50,533 nucleotides of DNA from a virus. The DNA lies in the IMG/VR virus record IMGVR_UViG_3300035682_001491, positions 1-50,533 of that record; one strand, written 5' to 3'. Below, piece by piece: positions 8,456-15,734 of the stretch. Positions within the stretch are counted from its first letter, which is position 1; the number at the start of each line of letters is the position of its first letter. The position numbers and the translations under genes are program-made. Below the pieces are notes generated by a model. It saw only the letters and a program-made list of their open reading frames with translations. It did not search any database and was not told the origin of the DNA.

Positions 8456-9168
8456 TACTTATGACCTATCTCATTTATATCTGTCATAATAACAACACAA
8501 TATTTTGTACCAGACTCCATTGGAAGTGAGGCATGCTCATAAATATAGTTTGATGGAAATACTGCTATGTCTCCAACTCTTGGTTTGTATACCAAGTTAT
8601 CTAGTCTTGGAAACTTTAAATCCCCGCCAACATAGTCATCATTTATATAGATCACAGCAGAAACTGTGCAATTATAAGCAGGCCCATGGTCTGCATGAAT
8701 ATTAAAATGTGTGCCAGCACCTTCATATTTTACAAAGTTAAAAGCTTCGTAATACACTACATTAATGCCCCAATACTGTGCATAATCATCTATACAATAC
8801 TTTAGTTTTTGATAAATTTCTTCATGCAGATCTATTAATTCAGAGTTATACTCATCTCTTGGCCCTAAGTTTTCCTGTTTATATTTAAAGTCTACTGCGT
8901 CCCTTGCTTTTTTAATTGGAACTGTAGAGTTTGTTACTTGTGCTTCTGACCACTTATACTTGGAACCAGTTGACAAATTGGACTCAAGGGTGTTGATATA
9001 TCTTTTTGAATCCTCTAAAGAAAATGTGTTGTGGTACACATGTAGACCTAGCCCTAAATTTTCAACAATAAATCTATTGTCTAGCACTCTTTCGGGCACT
9101 CTGTTTGATGCTGTCTCTGACCTGTCTTTTGTAAACCATGGGTTTTCATTTTCATTGTAGATATCCAT
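8455..9168 (-). CDS. Fe(II)/2OG oxygenase G
   Basis: 237 aa. The ATG at 9168 is chosen over a GTG at 9177 that overlaps the AAAGGGG ribosome site. Metal ligands H158-x-D160 (IHADHG) and H212 (EHASLPM), K222 in ESGTKY; strand YINDDYVGGDLKFP. First gene of the cluster, with a TATAAT box upstream at 9189. Confidence 0.88.
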   Translation of the reverse strand: MDIYNENENPWFTKDRSETASNRVPERVLDNRFIVENLGLGLHVYHNTFSLEDSKRYINTLESNLSTGSKYKWSEAQVTNSTVPIKKARDAVDFKYKQENLGPRDEYNSELIDLHEEIYQKLKYCIDDYAQYWGINVVYYEAFNFVKYEGAGTHFNIHADHGPAYNCTVSAVIYINDDYVGGDLKFPRLDNLVYKPRVGDIAVFPSNYIYEHASLPMESGTKYCVVIMTDINEIGHK

Positions 9169-9188
9169 TGTTACCACCCCTTTATTTT

Positions 9189-9197
9189 ATTATAACA
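9189..9197 (-). promoter_or_regulatory. Promoter of the oxygenase cluster
   Basis: TGTTATAAT on the - strand about 20 nt before the ATG at 9168, leaving a short leader that contains the AAAGGGG ribosome site. Confidence 0.55.
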
Positions 9198-9245
9198 TAG
9201 TACTTCATAATACACAACTTTTTAGCGTGTGCTAGCTCTCAAGGC

Positions 9246-9488
9246 TTAAGATTCTTTTCCCCATTTTCCAATAGGGCACTCCGCAATTTTAAGTGTCGTC
9301 TTTGCTTTCATAATACATCCACACTGTGTGCATTGAGTTGTTATTTTCATAAAATGATCACAGGACTTACATATTTCAAACCTTTTGTCTATTATTTCTT
9401 TATCTGTTATCCTGGCATCTGAATCTAACAAGTGCCAAGGCCTAGATGAGCCAATATTTTTTTTCCAATTTTCCCACGCCTCAGACAT
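9246..9488 (-). CDS. Cys-rich zinc-binding protein, paralogue of 15139-15336
   Basis: 80 aa. The pattern is C-x2-C-(9-10)-C-x2-C-G-C, then K-x-K-T-T-L and a final C-P-x-x-K-W. The gene at 15139-15336 has the same core with the same spacing. Phages often carry this small family, whose function I do not know; four or more Cys suggest a zinc ribbon. It ends the - strand unit that begins with the genes at 9491-9934. Confidence 0.7.
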   Translation of the reverse strand: MSEAWENWKKNIGSSRPWHLLDSDARITDKEIIDKRFEICKSCDHFMKITTQCTQCGCIMKAKTTLKIAECPIGKWGKES

Positions 9489-9490
9489 TT

Positions 9491-9934
9491 TTAACTATCT
9501 AAATGCTGTGTAAGAACAGTGCCGTCCCAATTAAAGGTTTGTCCAATTGGATTTATTATATCTAGTGTATATTTAACCAAAATTGTTTCCCCCGAAAAAG
9601 CTGCCTCAAACATTTCTGAATCAGGAGAATTTATTTTCATGGTTGCTGAAAAAACTACCTTATCGTCACACAAAAAAACATACCTATTAATAGTATCAAG
9701 ATATTCATTATCTAGCGGTGTTCCTAGATTAATGTTTCCACCAGTAAATGAAGTACCGTCCCACGTTGCTCCTCTTACTGCAGATGTTTTATGTTCTGCT
9801 GCATTCATTCCAGTTATTGGAAGTCCTGTTTCAATTGCTGCATCTAAAACCGTTGTATCGTGTTCAGGACTAAGAATAACTTTTTTAATGCAATCCCAAG
9901 TGTTGTTACTATTTTTTGTTAGTATAGCGTACAT
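9491..9934 (-). CDS. Phage protein, likely virion-associated
   Basis: 147 aa, not recognised. The first 55 residues read as a small alpha/beta domain, then G-rich turns (WDGTSFTGG) and beta strands with a second WDGT near the C-terminus. AAAAGGAG lies ahead of the ATG. The location between the Phe/Pro-repeat fibre and a zinc-ribbon gene suggests a structural role. Confidence 0.55.
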   Translation of the reverse strand: MYAILTKNSNNTWDCIKKVILSPEHDTTVLDAAIETGLPITGMNAAEHKTSAVRGATWDGTSFTGGNINLGTPLDNEYLDTINRYVFLCDDKVVFSATMKINSPDSEMFEAAFSGETILVKYTLDIINPIGQTFNWDGTVLTQHLDS

Positions 9935-9971
9935 AAGGTTTTTCTCCTTTTATTAAAGTATATCATATGCA

Positions 9972-11081
9972 TTAGTAGTAACATCCACCACATAATGACT
10001 GGCATGTAGAAGAACAGTTCCATGGTGGTGCATAGCAGTTAGCTCCACAGTTAAAGCTTGTAAAGGATGGAGGGAAGAATGGGAAGAACGGTGGGAAGAA
10101 TGGGAAGAACGGGAAGAATGGAGGCGGGAAGTATGGAGGGAAGAAAGGTGGGAAGAACGGTGGGAAGAATGGGAAGAACGGTGGGAAGAATGGGAAGAAC
10201 GGTGGGAAGAATGGTGGGAAGAAAGGAGGGAAGAACGGGAAGAATGGAGGGAAGAACGGTGGGAAGAACGGTGGGAAGAATGGCGGGAAGAAAGGTGGGA
10301 AGAACGGGAAGAACGGTGGGAAGAATGGGAAGAACGGTGGGAAGAATGGTGGGAAGAAAGGAGGGAAGAACGGGAAGAATGGAGGGAAGAATGGCGGGAA
10401 GAAAGGAGGAAAGAATGGTGGGAAGAATGGAGGGAAGAACGGAAAGAATGGGAAGAACGGAGGAAAGAATGGACCAAAAGTAGAAACTACACCATTACTT
10501 GCTGCAGATGCAGGAGATGTTCCATTTGCATTTGTTGCGGTAACGGTATAAGTATAAGTTCCAGCAGTAACTTCTGTAATAGATATTGGTGTTGTTGTAT
10601 TTGTTGCTGTTCTTCCAGAACTTGATGTAGCTGTAAAAACTGTTACTGTTTTATTACCTGTATTATTTGCTGTAAACGGAACAGACACTACACCAGAAGT
10701 TCCTCCAGATGCTGTTCCAATAGTTGGAGCCTGTGGTTTTGCAGTTGGTACAACCGCTCCTGATGCACTAGATGCTCCAGAAGTTCCCATTGCATTTGTT
10801 GCGGTAACAGTAAAAGTATATGATGATGCAGGAGCTGTATTTAGTCCTGAAACAACTATTGGCGATGAAGATCCTGATCCAGTAAGTCCTCCAGGAGAAG
10901 ATGTAACTGTGTAGCTTGTTATTGGAAGTTTACCATCAAAGCTTGGGGCAGTAAAAGTTACAGATACCTGTCCAGCGTTATATGTAAGATTTGTTCCTAC
11001 ATCTGTACCAGTCCCAATTGTTGGTGGTAGCGGTGCTGACTTGCTTTGTGACTCAACAACACCAGGCTTTTTAGGACTCAT
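9972..11081 (-). CDS. Fibronectin-III protein with Phe/Pro repeat tract and Cys-rich tail
   Basis: 369 aa. Two fibronectin-III-like modules (about residues 20-112 and 115-200, each ending TYTVTATNANGTS or similar) are followed by about 135 residues made almost only of FFP and FFPP units (about 204-337), then a 32-residue tail with six Cys (C-x3-C, N-C-x3-C, L-C-x2-C). No signal peptide or membrane segment is obvious outside the F/P tract. Probably a virion fibre or adhesive appendage; the proline-rich tract is a candidate substrate for the encoded hydroxylases. The long reading frames on the opposite strand and in the second - strand frame are by-products of the repeat. Confidence 0.8.
   Translation of the reverse strand: MSPKKPGVVESQSKSAPLPPTIGTGTDVGTNLTYNAGQVSVTFTAPSFDGKLPITSYTVTSSPGGLTGSGSSSPIVVSGLNTAPASSYTFTVTATNAMGTSGASSASGAVVPTAKPQAPTIGTASGGTSGVVSVPFTANNTGNKTVTVFTATSSSGRTATNTTTPISITEVTAGTYTYTVTATNANGTSPASAASNGVVSTFGPFFPPFFPFFPFFPPFFPPFFPPFFPPFFPPFFPFFPPFFPPFFPPFFPFFPPFFPFFPPFFPPFFPPFFPPFFPPFFPFFPPFFPPFFPPFFPFFPPFFPFFPPFFPPFFPPYFPPPFFPFFPFFPPFFPFFPPSFTSFNCGANCYAPPWNCSSTCQSLCGGCYY
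10071..10472. repeat. Minisatellite encoding the FFP/FFPP tract
   Basis: About 400 bp of 9-15 bp units. The + strand is nearly pure purine with T (GGGAAGAAYGG-type units); the mRNA strand is pyrimidine-rich. Variation is mostly in third positions, which keeps F and P, so selection acts on the protein. Such tracts can form triplex or G-rich structures and can change length by slippage. Confidence 0.85.
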
Positions 11082-11088
11082 GTCAGTA

Positions 11089-11097
11089 ATTGTACCA
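11089..11097 (-). promoter_or_regulatory. Leaderless promoter for the Phe/Pro fibre gene
   Basis: TGGTACAAT, 7 nt, ATG at 11081. Confidence 0.6.
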
Positions 11098-11122
11098 CAT
11101 AAATAATACAGTTTTTCATATT

Positions 11123-11848
11123 TTACCTAACACTTACATATATAGAGTGAGCTACCATTGAGCATGGGTTATCCGTTAATATTTCTGGATATGCCCCAGA
11201 ATCTTTCATTTTTTCGCTATCAATAAACAAGGTTTGTTCAAGGGATAGGTCATAGTCAAATTGATATTTTAGATTTCCCGCATACCCCACAACTGGATAT
11301 GACCCTGGGCTAAATGTCCTAAAAAGGACCTCTGTGTTATTGCTAAAGGTTGTTATTGTTATATCATAACGAACAGTTATAATTGATCCAACTTTGATAT
11401 TTTTAAAATTAAGTTTTTGTGCTTTTGGGTTATATAGTGCAACATGGTTTTCTGGTAAGTAGTCTTCATTGTTTTTACCCTTGCAGTCTACACTAAATTT
11501 AACCCAACCATCATTACCACAAGCAGCTCCAAGCTGAATACTGTTTTTATTTAAATTTGAATAATGTGCCCAACCATGTTTTTGTCCAGATAAAGATAGA
11601 ACGCTTTCTCCAGGTATGCCATCTATGCCGTTCTTTCCGTCTTTTCCAGGCTTTCCAGGATCTCCTTTAGGTCCTTGCTTGCCTTCTGGCCCCTGCAGGC
11701 CCTGTAGACCGTTATCTCCTTTTGGTCCACGTTCTCCTTGAGGTCCAGGTACAGCTATAAAAGAAACTGGCTGCTCAAGTTGATAGTTATTGTTTATTGT
11801 TTCAGAATATTTTTTTGGACTGCCTGGAAAATCCATGCTCTTTGCCAT
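11123..11848 (-). CDS. Collagen-like phage fibre protein
   Basis: 241 aa. Residues 35-81 are about 15 uninterrupted Gly-X-Y triplets (GPQ GER GPK GDN and so on to GIP), enough for a short triple helix. A C-terminal domain of about 155 residues, rich in beta strand, probably trimerises. In the Y position there are three Pro (GDP, GKP, GIP) and two Lys (GPK), the residues that collagen hydroxylases modify in animals. Probably a virion appendage. It starts 7 nt after a 28-aa gene in the same operon. Confidence 0.85.
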   Translation of the reverse strand: MAKSMDFPGSPKKYSETINNNYQLEQPVSFIAVPGPQGERGPKGDNGLQGLQGPEGKQGPKGDPGKPGKDGKNGIDGIPGESVLSLSGQKHGWAHYSNLNKNSIQLGAACGNDGWVKFSVDCKGKNNEDYLPENHVALYNPKAQKLNFKNIKVGSIITVRYDITITTFSNNTEVLFRTFSPGSYPVVGYAGNLKYQFDYDLSLEQTLFIDSEKMKDSGAYPEILTDNPCSMVAHSIYVSVR

Positions 11849-11854
11849 GGACTA

Positions 11855-11941
11855 CTATTTCTTTACCTTAAAAACCTTTTTTCCAATTTTAATAACTGGT
11901 GGTAGGTTTGGTTGAGATACTGTAACTTTGATCACAGGCAT
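11855..11941 (-). CDS. 28-aa basic phage peptide
   Basis: The ATG shares its A with the upstream stop (TAATG), and CTGGAGG lies 7 nt before it. The product is short and basic, with PVIKV, QPNLPPVI and a C-terminal KKVFKVKK. Not recognised. The good ribosome site and tight packing between two virion genes argue that it is real. Confidence 0.55.
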   Translation of the reverse strand: MPVIKVTVSQPNLPPVIKIGKKVFKVKK

Positions 11942-12342
11942 TATAAACCTCCAGGAGTTATGTCACCTAAAACACAGATTGTTCCAAGTACTGGTGTCCA
12001 GACAGTTGGTTCTATATCATCTTCTCCAGCAGGTATTGTGGCCTGTAGATCAAATGGAAGTTCAGAAACTATTGATGTATATTTTGTTCCCCAGTTTTTT
12101 GTAAGATCTGCTGATGCAAAAATTGTTGCGGTATGACCAGAAATTGTAACTGTCAGCTCATCTAAAAAATCACCAGATATATCATAAGCGGTTGCTGCAA
12201 ATTCCCAAGAATCAATATCCCAACCAGTAACTTCATCATCTTCTAGAAATTGAACTGCTAGGCTTGATGAATCTCCACGAACAACGGTCCACTGGATGTG
12301 AGCTGGAGTTGCTCCTAATTTTTCTATTGCTGGTGTACACAT
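11941..12342 (-). CDS. Virion-associated protein, paralogue of 879-1292
   Basis: 133 aa. It shares the order of features of 879-1292: WTVVRGD near residue 18, an acidic EDDE patch, a W-x-F strand, a DLT-like region and a closing VLGDIT. All-beta virion protein is likely. A leaderless promoter sits 7 nt before the ATG. First gene of the unit leading to the collagen-like protein. Confidence 0.65.
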   Translation of the reverse strand: MCTPAIEKLGATPAHIQWTVVRGDSSSLAVQFLEDDEVTGWDIDSWEFAATAYDISGDFLDELTVTISGHTATIFASADLTKNWGTKYTSIVSELPFDLQATIPAGEDDIEPTVWTPVLGTICVLGDITPGGL

Positions 12343-12349
12343 GTAACTG

Positions 12350-12358
12350 ATTATACCA
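12350..12358 (-). promoter_or_regulatory. Leaderless promoter for 11941-12342
   Basis: TGGTATAAT, 7 nt, ATG at 12342. It follows the terminator hairpin at 12369-12414 at once. Confidence 0.7.
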
Positions 12359-12368
12359 TTAAATAAAG

Positions 12369-12414
12369 CTAGTACTCAGACGCAGTGGGGTGGGTTAGAA
12401 TCTGAGTACTAGCA
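12369..12414 (-). terminator. Hairpin terminator after the GT32 gene
   Basis: A perfect 13-bp inverted repeat (GCTAGTACTCAGA and its complement) with a 20-nt loop. On the - strand it is followed by CTTTATTT, which suits termination of transcripts from 12641-13297 before the next promoter. Confidence 0.65.
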
Positions 12415-12640
12415 GACTTAAAGTATAACATTATTTATTTAAACATATACAAATTGGACATTTCAGACATTAAATTATAAAAAGCCAGGGTATATAAAAA
12501 TTGTTATATGATTGTTACAATTACAAAAGAACCAAATGTCCGTTTTATTACAATTGCCAGAATAGCGATGGTGTATACTTAAAATATATAAAGAAAAGAA
12601 TATACTGTAAATAGGTTTTTAAAAGACATATTATATATAG
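12415..12640. other. AT-rich intergenic stretch
   Basis: No convincing gene on either strand. It holds one copy (12534-12548) of the AAATGTCCGTTTT motif that also occurs at 17407, 23106 (one change) and 24358 (reverse strand). Otherwise mostly A/T. Confidence 0.5.
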
Positions 12641-13297
12641 CTAAAAAAGCCAATTATTGTTTTTTGCTAAATCACAGTACTTGATCTCTTGATCGTCTAT
12701 TTTAACAATAAAATCTGAAGTATAAACATACTTGTTTCCTTCGTGTTCTCCATGCAAAGGTGACAATAAATTAAAGTCTATATCGTCGTAATGTTTTTTT
12801 ATTATGTCACTTATTATATTAAAATGAATATATATTTCGCTATCTTTATACTTTGACACATTTTGTATATTTACTATTAGTTCATCAAGTATTTCTTTTG
12901 TAATTTTTGAATCTTTAATAGATGACATTGAGCCAATTATACAGCTACCGTCAGGCTGTTTTGGCATAACCACAAAGTTTTGTTTTTTTATATAGTTGTC
13001 AAAAACATGATCAAGAGGTATTTGGCAAAGAGAGTCCATATCTGTATAGAAACCACCCTTTAAATACAGAATGCACAATCTCCAAACATCTGCCTGAGTT
13101 ACTGGAATTAATTTTTTATAGTAAGGGTATAGGTCCTGACTGTATTCTTTTATGTGCATCTCTCTTTCTTCGGAGCTACAGTACCTATACTCCCAACCTG
13201 GGTTTAAATTTTTCCATGTTAGTGATGCCATCTTGTAGTTATAGGACAAATTTTCGTATTTATTTTCATATGTTTGCCAAATTATTTTAGGTATCAT
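12641..13297 (-). CDS. GT32-family glycosyltransferase
   Basis: 218 aa. The N-terminal PKIIWQTYEN, then LNPGWEYRY, ADVWRLCILYLKGGFYTDMDS with the DxD metal/sugar-nucleotide site, as in OCH1/capsular-type glycosyltransferases. A cytoplasmic enzyme that moves a hexose from a nucleotide sugar. The acceptor may be a host surface polymer or the phage fibre proteins. Two - strand promoter-like boxes precede it and a strong terminator follows. Confidence 0.85.
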   Translation of the reverse strand: MIPKIIWQTYENKYENLSYNYKMASLTWKNLNPGWEYRYCSSEEREMHIKEYSQDLYPYYKKLIPVTQADVWRLCILYLKGGFYTDMDSLCQIPLDHVFDNYIKKQNFVVMPKQPDGSCIIGSMSSIKDSKITKEILDELIVNIQNVSKYKDSEIYIHFNIISDIIKKHYDDIDFNLLSPLHGEHEGNKYVYTSDFIVKIDDQEIKYCDLAKNNNWLF

Positions 13298-13304
13298 GAT
13301 TAAT

Positions 13305-13313
13305 ATTCTACCG
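13305..13313 (-). promoter_or_regulatory. Leaderless promoter for the GT32 gene
   Basis: CGGTAGAAT, 7 nt, ATG at 13297; the -10 is less perfect than its neighbours. Confidence 0.45.
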
Positions 13314-13333
13314 AAGTATATTAAATATGACAG

Positions 13334-13621
13334 CTACTTAGAATTTTTAGATATATATTCTATAAGAATATCGTACATGTGATCTAGCTTATCGTTATAT
13401 GCTAGTCTTGTTTTAGCAGATCTTTCTTGTTCAAGCTTGATATACTTAATTTCATCACGCATAGAAGATCCGCCATTGGTCTTAGTTTCTGAACGAATAT
13501 CGTCTACTGCTTCTTGAATTGGTTTGACTTGAACCTTTATATACCAGCGAATACCACTAAGCACAATGCCGCTAATTGACAATAATGTAAGTATGAAACC
13601 TGCCCAGTCTTGTGCTGACAT
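13334..13621 (-). CDS. Holin-like or lysis-associated membrane protein
   Basis: 95 aa. One transmembrane segment (about residues 6-27, WAGFILTLLSISGIVLSGI), then a charged, helical cytoplasmic part containing SETKTNGGSSMRDEIKYI, a phrase seen in actinophage holin-type proteins. Single-membrane-span holin or anchor of the lysis unit is the best guess. Confidence 0.55.
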   Translation of the reverse strand: MSAQDWAGFILTLLSISGIVLSGIRWYIKVQVKPIQEAVDDIRSETKTNGGSSMRDEIKYIKLEQERSAKTRLAYNDKLDHMYDILIEYISKNSK

Positions 13622-13630
13622 AATAAGATT

Positions 13631-13639
13631 ATTATATCA
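13631..13639 (-). promoter_or_regulatory. Promoter for the holin-like gene
   Basis: TGATATAAT, 9 nt, ATG at 13621; leaderless or with a leader of 2-3 nt. Confidence 0.55.
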
Positions 13640-13649
13640 TTATTTAAGA

Positions 13650-14108
13650 TTAAACTGGCTGTGCTATGTATGTTCCAGATACATGAAAGTTATCTTCTAC
13701 CGCTAAAGCAAATGGTGTATTGTGCGTAAATGCAGTATCTCTACCTTGGCTATCCGTAAAGTTTAATCGTAGCTGATTGCTTGCAGCAAAAACATGTCCA
13801 CCGACTGAATATTTTCTAGAGGTAGAAAAATCATCAACATTTCCTTCTCTCATTTGATAATCATATCTTGCTGGGAATGGAAGATTGACATAATACTGAC
13901 CATCTCCAAATGAAGTTATGTTATCAAAATCTACCTGTATTTGAAAATGTACTAGGTCGCCAATTCTAGAGTAAGAGCCTGTAAAGAGTGGAGCACCATT
14001 AAATGTAGGTTGAGTTCCAGATACAACTCCACCAGCAACTACAAAGTCATTTACAGTTCCAGGAATGTTTCCATATGCATCAGTTCCTGGGTGTGTAAAC
14101 CGTGCCAT
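13650..14108 (-). CDS. Phage appendage protein
   Basis: 152 aa. A beta-rich protein with G-x-Y-x-R-I-G-D-x-V-x-F-x-I, a pattern of jelly-roll/C1q-like domains at the tips of phage fibres. Probably a receptor-binding or tail-tip subunit. Its start shares the last base of the preceding stop (overlap at 14108). Confidence 0.6.
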   Translation of the reverse strand: MARFTHPGTDAYGNIPGTVNDFVVAGGVVSGTQPTFNGAPLFTGSYSRIGDLVHFQIQVDFDNITSFGDGQYYVNLPFPARYDYQMREGNVDDFSTSRKYSVGGHVFAASNQLRLNFTDSQGRDTAFTHNTPFALAVEDNFHVSGTYIAQPV

Positions 14109-14389
14109 TACGATCCAATCTCAATACCAGTTTGTAGTACTGCAACCTTCATGCTGTTTATTGATGCAATAGCATATAAAGAATCTTTTCCTGGTAGCTC
14201 AAAAGAGATAGCATGATTTGGCATAATTCTAAATCCATAATTTGTGGATGAAACCGAAGAAGATCCTATATAAATATATCCACTTGTATTTACGTTTTGA
14301 AGAGTAATATCAATTCCTGAGTGAGTTCCAGCTGGAGTGATCTTTGTAGCAGTTGAGCTGCTTAGTGTGGTTAGCGCATGCTTTGTCAT
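14108..14389 (-). CDS. Small beta-rich virion protein
   Basis: 93 aa. Reads as a single beta sandwich: ITLQNVNTSGYIYIGSSSVS, then a hydrophobic strand and a KDSLYAIAS segment. Similar short proteins accompany tail-fibre genes. A leaderless promoter lies 6 nt ahead. Confidence 0.55.
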   Translation of the reverse strand: MTKHALTTLSSSTATKITPAGTHSGIDITLQNVNTSGYIYIGSSSVSSTNYGFRIMPNHAISFELPGKDSLYAIASINSMKVAVLQTGIEIGS

Positions 14390-14395
14390 GTTAGC

Positions 14396-14404
14396 ATTAT
14401 ATCA
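14396..14404 (-). promoter_or_regulatory. Leaderless promoter for 14108-14389
   Basis: TGATATAAT, 6 nt, ATG at 14389. Confidence 0.7.
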
Positions 14405-14497
14405 TTATTAACTAAACTATCTTTTAAGTTCGGGCGGGGCACTTAAATCGTCGCCGAAAATAGAGGTTATACAAACCATCACACAGACACACATGGA

Positions 14498-14527
14498 TTG
14501 ACACAATCCTAACATGTCTGATACACT
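14498..14527 (+). promoter_or_regulatory. Promoter of the 14537-16314 operon
   Basis: TTGACA at 14498 and TACACT at 14522, 18-bp spacer. Predicted +1 is about 3 nt before the ATG at 14537 and there is no Shine-Dalgarno site, so this mRNA is nearly leaderless. Confidence 0.7.
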
Positions 14528-14536
14528 GGGTTTACT

Positions 14537-15142
14537 ATGCATGATGAATTAAAAAATACTTTAATAGGTGGTTTGCTAGGAAAGCTGGCAATCCATCATT
14601 CGGTATATCGTTTACCGTGTACAAGTGAATATCTAGAAGAACTTGTATCTGATGTGCTAAACGAAAACGGTATGCCAAATGACTGGAAGCCTGATAGAAG
14701 TCATAGCGTCAGTATAGACATGACTTTAGAGTCAGGTGAGAGTATATCCGTCAAGTCAGGAAGATATGATCCAGATAAGGCTACATTGGTTATATCTGGG
14801 TCTAGGCTAGGCAAACACGAGACATTGGAGAAGATGGTAGAGTCTGTTGCTTCTACACATGCTGATTACTATGTGTGTTTAGCCAAAGCAGACCAGGATT
14901 GGTCTCATATCCCGTCAAAAAATGAGATCAAGACATATCACCTATTTGTATTTGAAGCATCCAAATTAGATTATGGTTTTGAACATTGGTCAAGAAAAGA
15001 ATCTAAGCATGGAAAAGGTTATAAATATGTAATGGATATACCAGGTATGTCAGCTACTATACGTCCTACTATGTCTCATCAGTTGTGGACTACTGTATCT
15101 TGTGATATCATTGGTATACCGACAAAATTGGAGATACTGTGA
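14537..15142 (+). CDS. Hypothetical protein, possibly restriction-endonuclease-like
   Basis: 201 aa. The segment SVSIDMTL-ESGESISVKSG (D61 and K73) followed by ATLVISGSRLGKH resembles the core strands of PD-(D/E)XK nucleases, but the usual acidic residue two before the Lys is Ser, so catalysis is not assured. It could be a degraded or variant nuclease, or an unrelated fold. First gene of a five-gene + strand unit that ends with oxygenase H. Confidence 0.45.
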   Translation: MHDELKNTLIGGLLGKLAIHHSVYRLPCTSEYLEELVSDVLNENGMPNDWKPDRSHSVSIDMTLESGESISVKSGRYDPDKATLVISGSRLGKHETLEKMVESVASTHADYYVCLAKADQDWSHIPSKNEIKTYHLFVFEASKLDYGFEHWSRKESKHGKGYKYVMDIPGMSATIRPTMSHQLWTTVSCDIIGIPTKLEIL

Positions 15143-15336
15143 GCGACGATGTTCGTCCTTGGGATCTAATTAATGGATCACCTAGGAGCCCTGAAGAGCT
15201 TTCAGAATACCGTTTAGAAATATGTAGAAGCTGTGAATTCTTTCGTAAAAGAACTCAAACTTGTAGACAGTGTGGGTGCTTTATGAAACTTAAAACGACA
15301 CTAGAACACGCTAGCTGTCCAGAAAAGAAATGGTGA
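15139..15336 (+). CDS. Cys-rich zinc-binding protein, paralogue of 9246-9488
   Basis: 65 aa from a GTG that overlaps the previous stop (GTGA). Shares EICRSC, then CRQCGCFMKLKTTL and CPEKKW with the protein at 9246-9488. Six Cys suggest one zinc ribbon. Function unknown. Confidence 0.7.
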   Translation: MSDDVRPWDLINGSPRSPEELSEYRLEICRSCEFFRKRTQTCRQCGCFMKLKTTLEHASCPEKKW

Positions 15337-15340
15337 TAAA

Positions 15341-15538
15341 ATGAGTGAAGAACAAAAGAAGACAGAAACCGTTGCTATTATGCTTGATAGCTTAAACGAA
15401 GACAATAGAAATATTTGTTTACAAAATGGAATGAACCCAGAAGATGTTGAGCGTAACATTGAGCAAAGCCAAGCATCTTTAAACTTTATGCTTTCAAATG
15501 TATACGATAAGCTAAAGGAGGCGAACATAATTGCCTAA
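15341..15538 (+). CDS. Small helical phage protein
   Basis: 65 aa, not recognised. Entirely charged and helical with no Cys or membrane segment (TVAIMLDSLNEDNRN, then a long C-terminal helix). Four bases separate it from the gene before, and its end carries the ribosome site of the next. Confidence 0.6.
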   Translation: MSEEQKKTETVAIMLDSLNEDNRNICLQNGMNPEDVERNIEQSQASLNFMLSNVYDKLKEANIIA

Positions 15539-15734
15539 ATACTACTATAAGCCAATTCTGAGTATAGTATCAGAAAGTTATTTGGAAAATGCTAAAAAAG
15601 AATACGCCCCTCCAGTAGACATTGAAACAAGTGTAAAGCTTGTTGTTGAGGCAGAGACTGAAGAAGCATCTTACGAAACACTTTACGGCTTTGTTGATAT
15701 CCGAATGTGGGAGATAGACAAAGTTGAAGATTAA
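15531..15734 (+). CDS. Small acidic phage protein
   Basis: 67 aa from a TTG start, fixed by AAAGGAGG 9 nt upstream. Starts PKYYYKPILSIV and becomes acidic. Overlaps its neighbours at both ends (8 and 11 nt), so it is coupled to oxygenase H. Function unknown. Confidence 0.6.
   Translation: MPKYYYKPILSIVSESYLENAKKEYAPPVDIETSVKLVVEAETEEASYETLYGFVDIRMWEIDKVED

Noticed and set aside
9200-9245. Terminator after 9246
   Set aside because: Only a 4-5 bp stem without a T-run on the right strand; too weak.
10071-10472. CRISPR-like repeat array
   Set aside because: Units are 9-15 bp without unique spacers and are coding; no cas genes. It is a protein repeat.
9953-10477. Open frame on the - strand rich in SSH/SSR repeats
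   Set aside because: Second frame of the same repeat; the Fn3-FFPP gene is supported by its domains and a leaderless promoter.
10067-10483. Open frame on the + strand (basic GRM/GRK repeat protein)
   Set aside because: It is the antisense of the FFPP-repeat tract; the repeat avoids stop codons on all frames. No ribosome site or promoter.
14537-15142. Calling 14537 a confirmed type II restriction enzyme
   Set aside because: Only part of the PD-(D/E)XK signature is visible; the acidic residue before the Lys is missing, so I left it as hypothetical.
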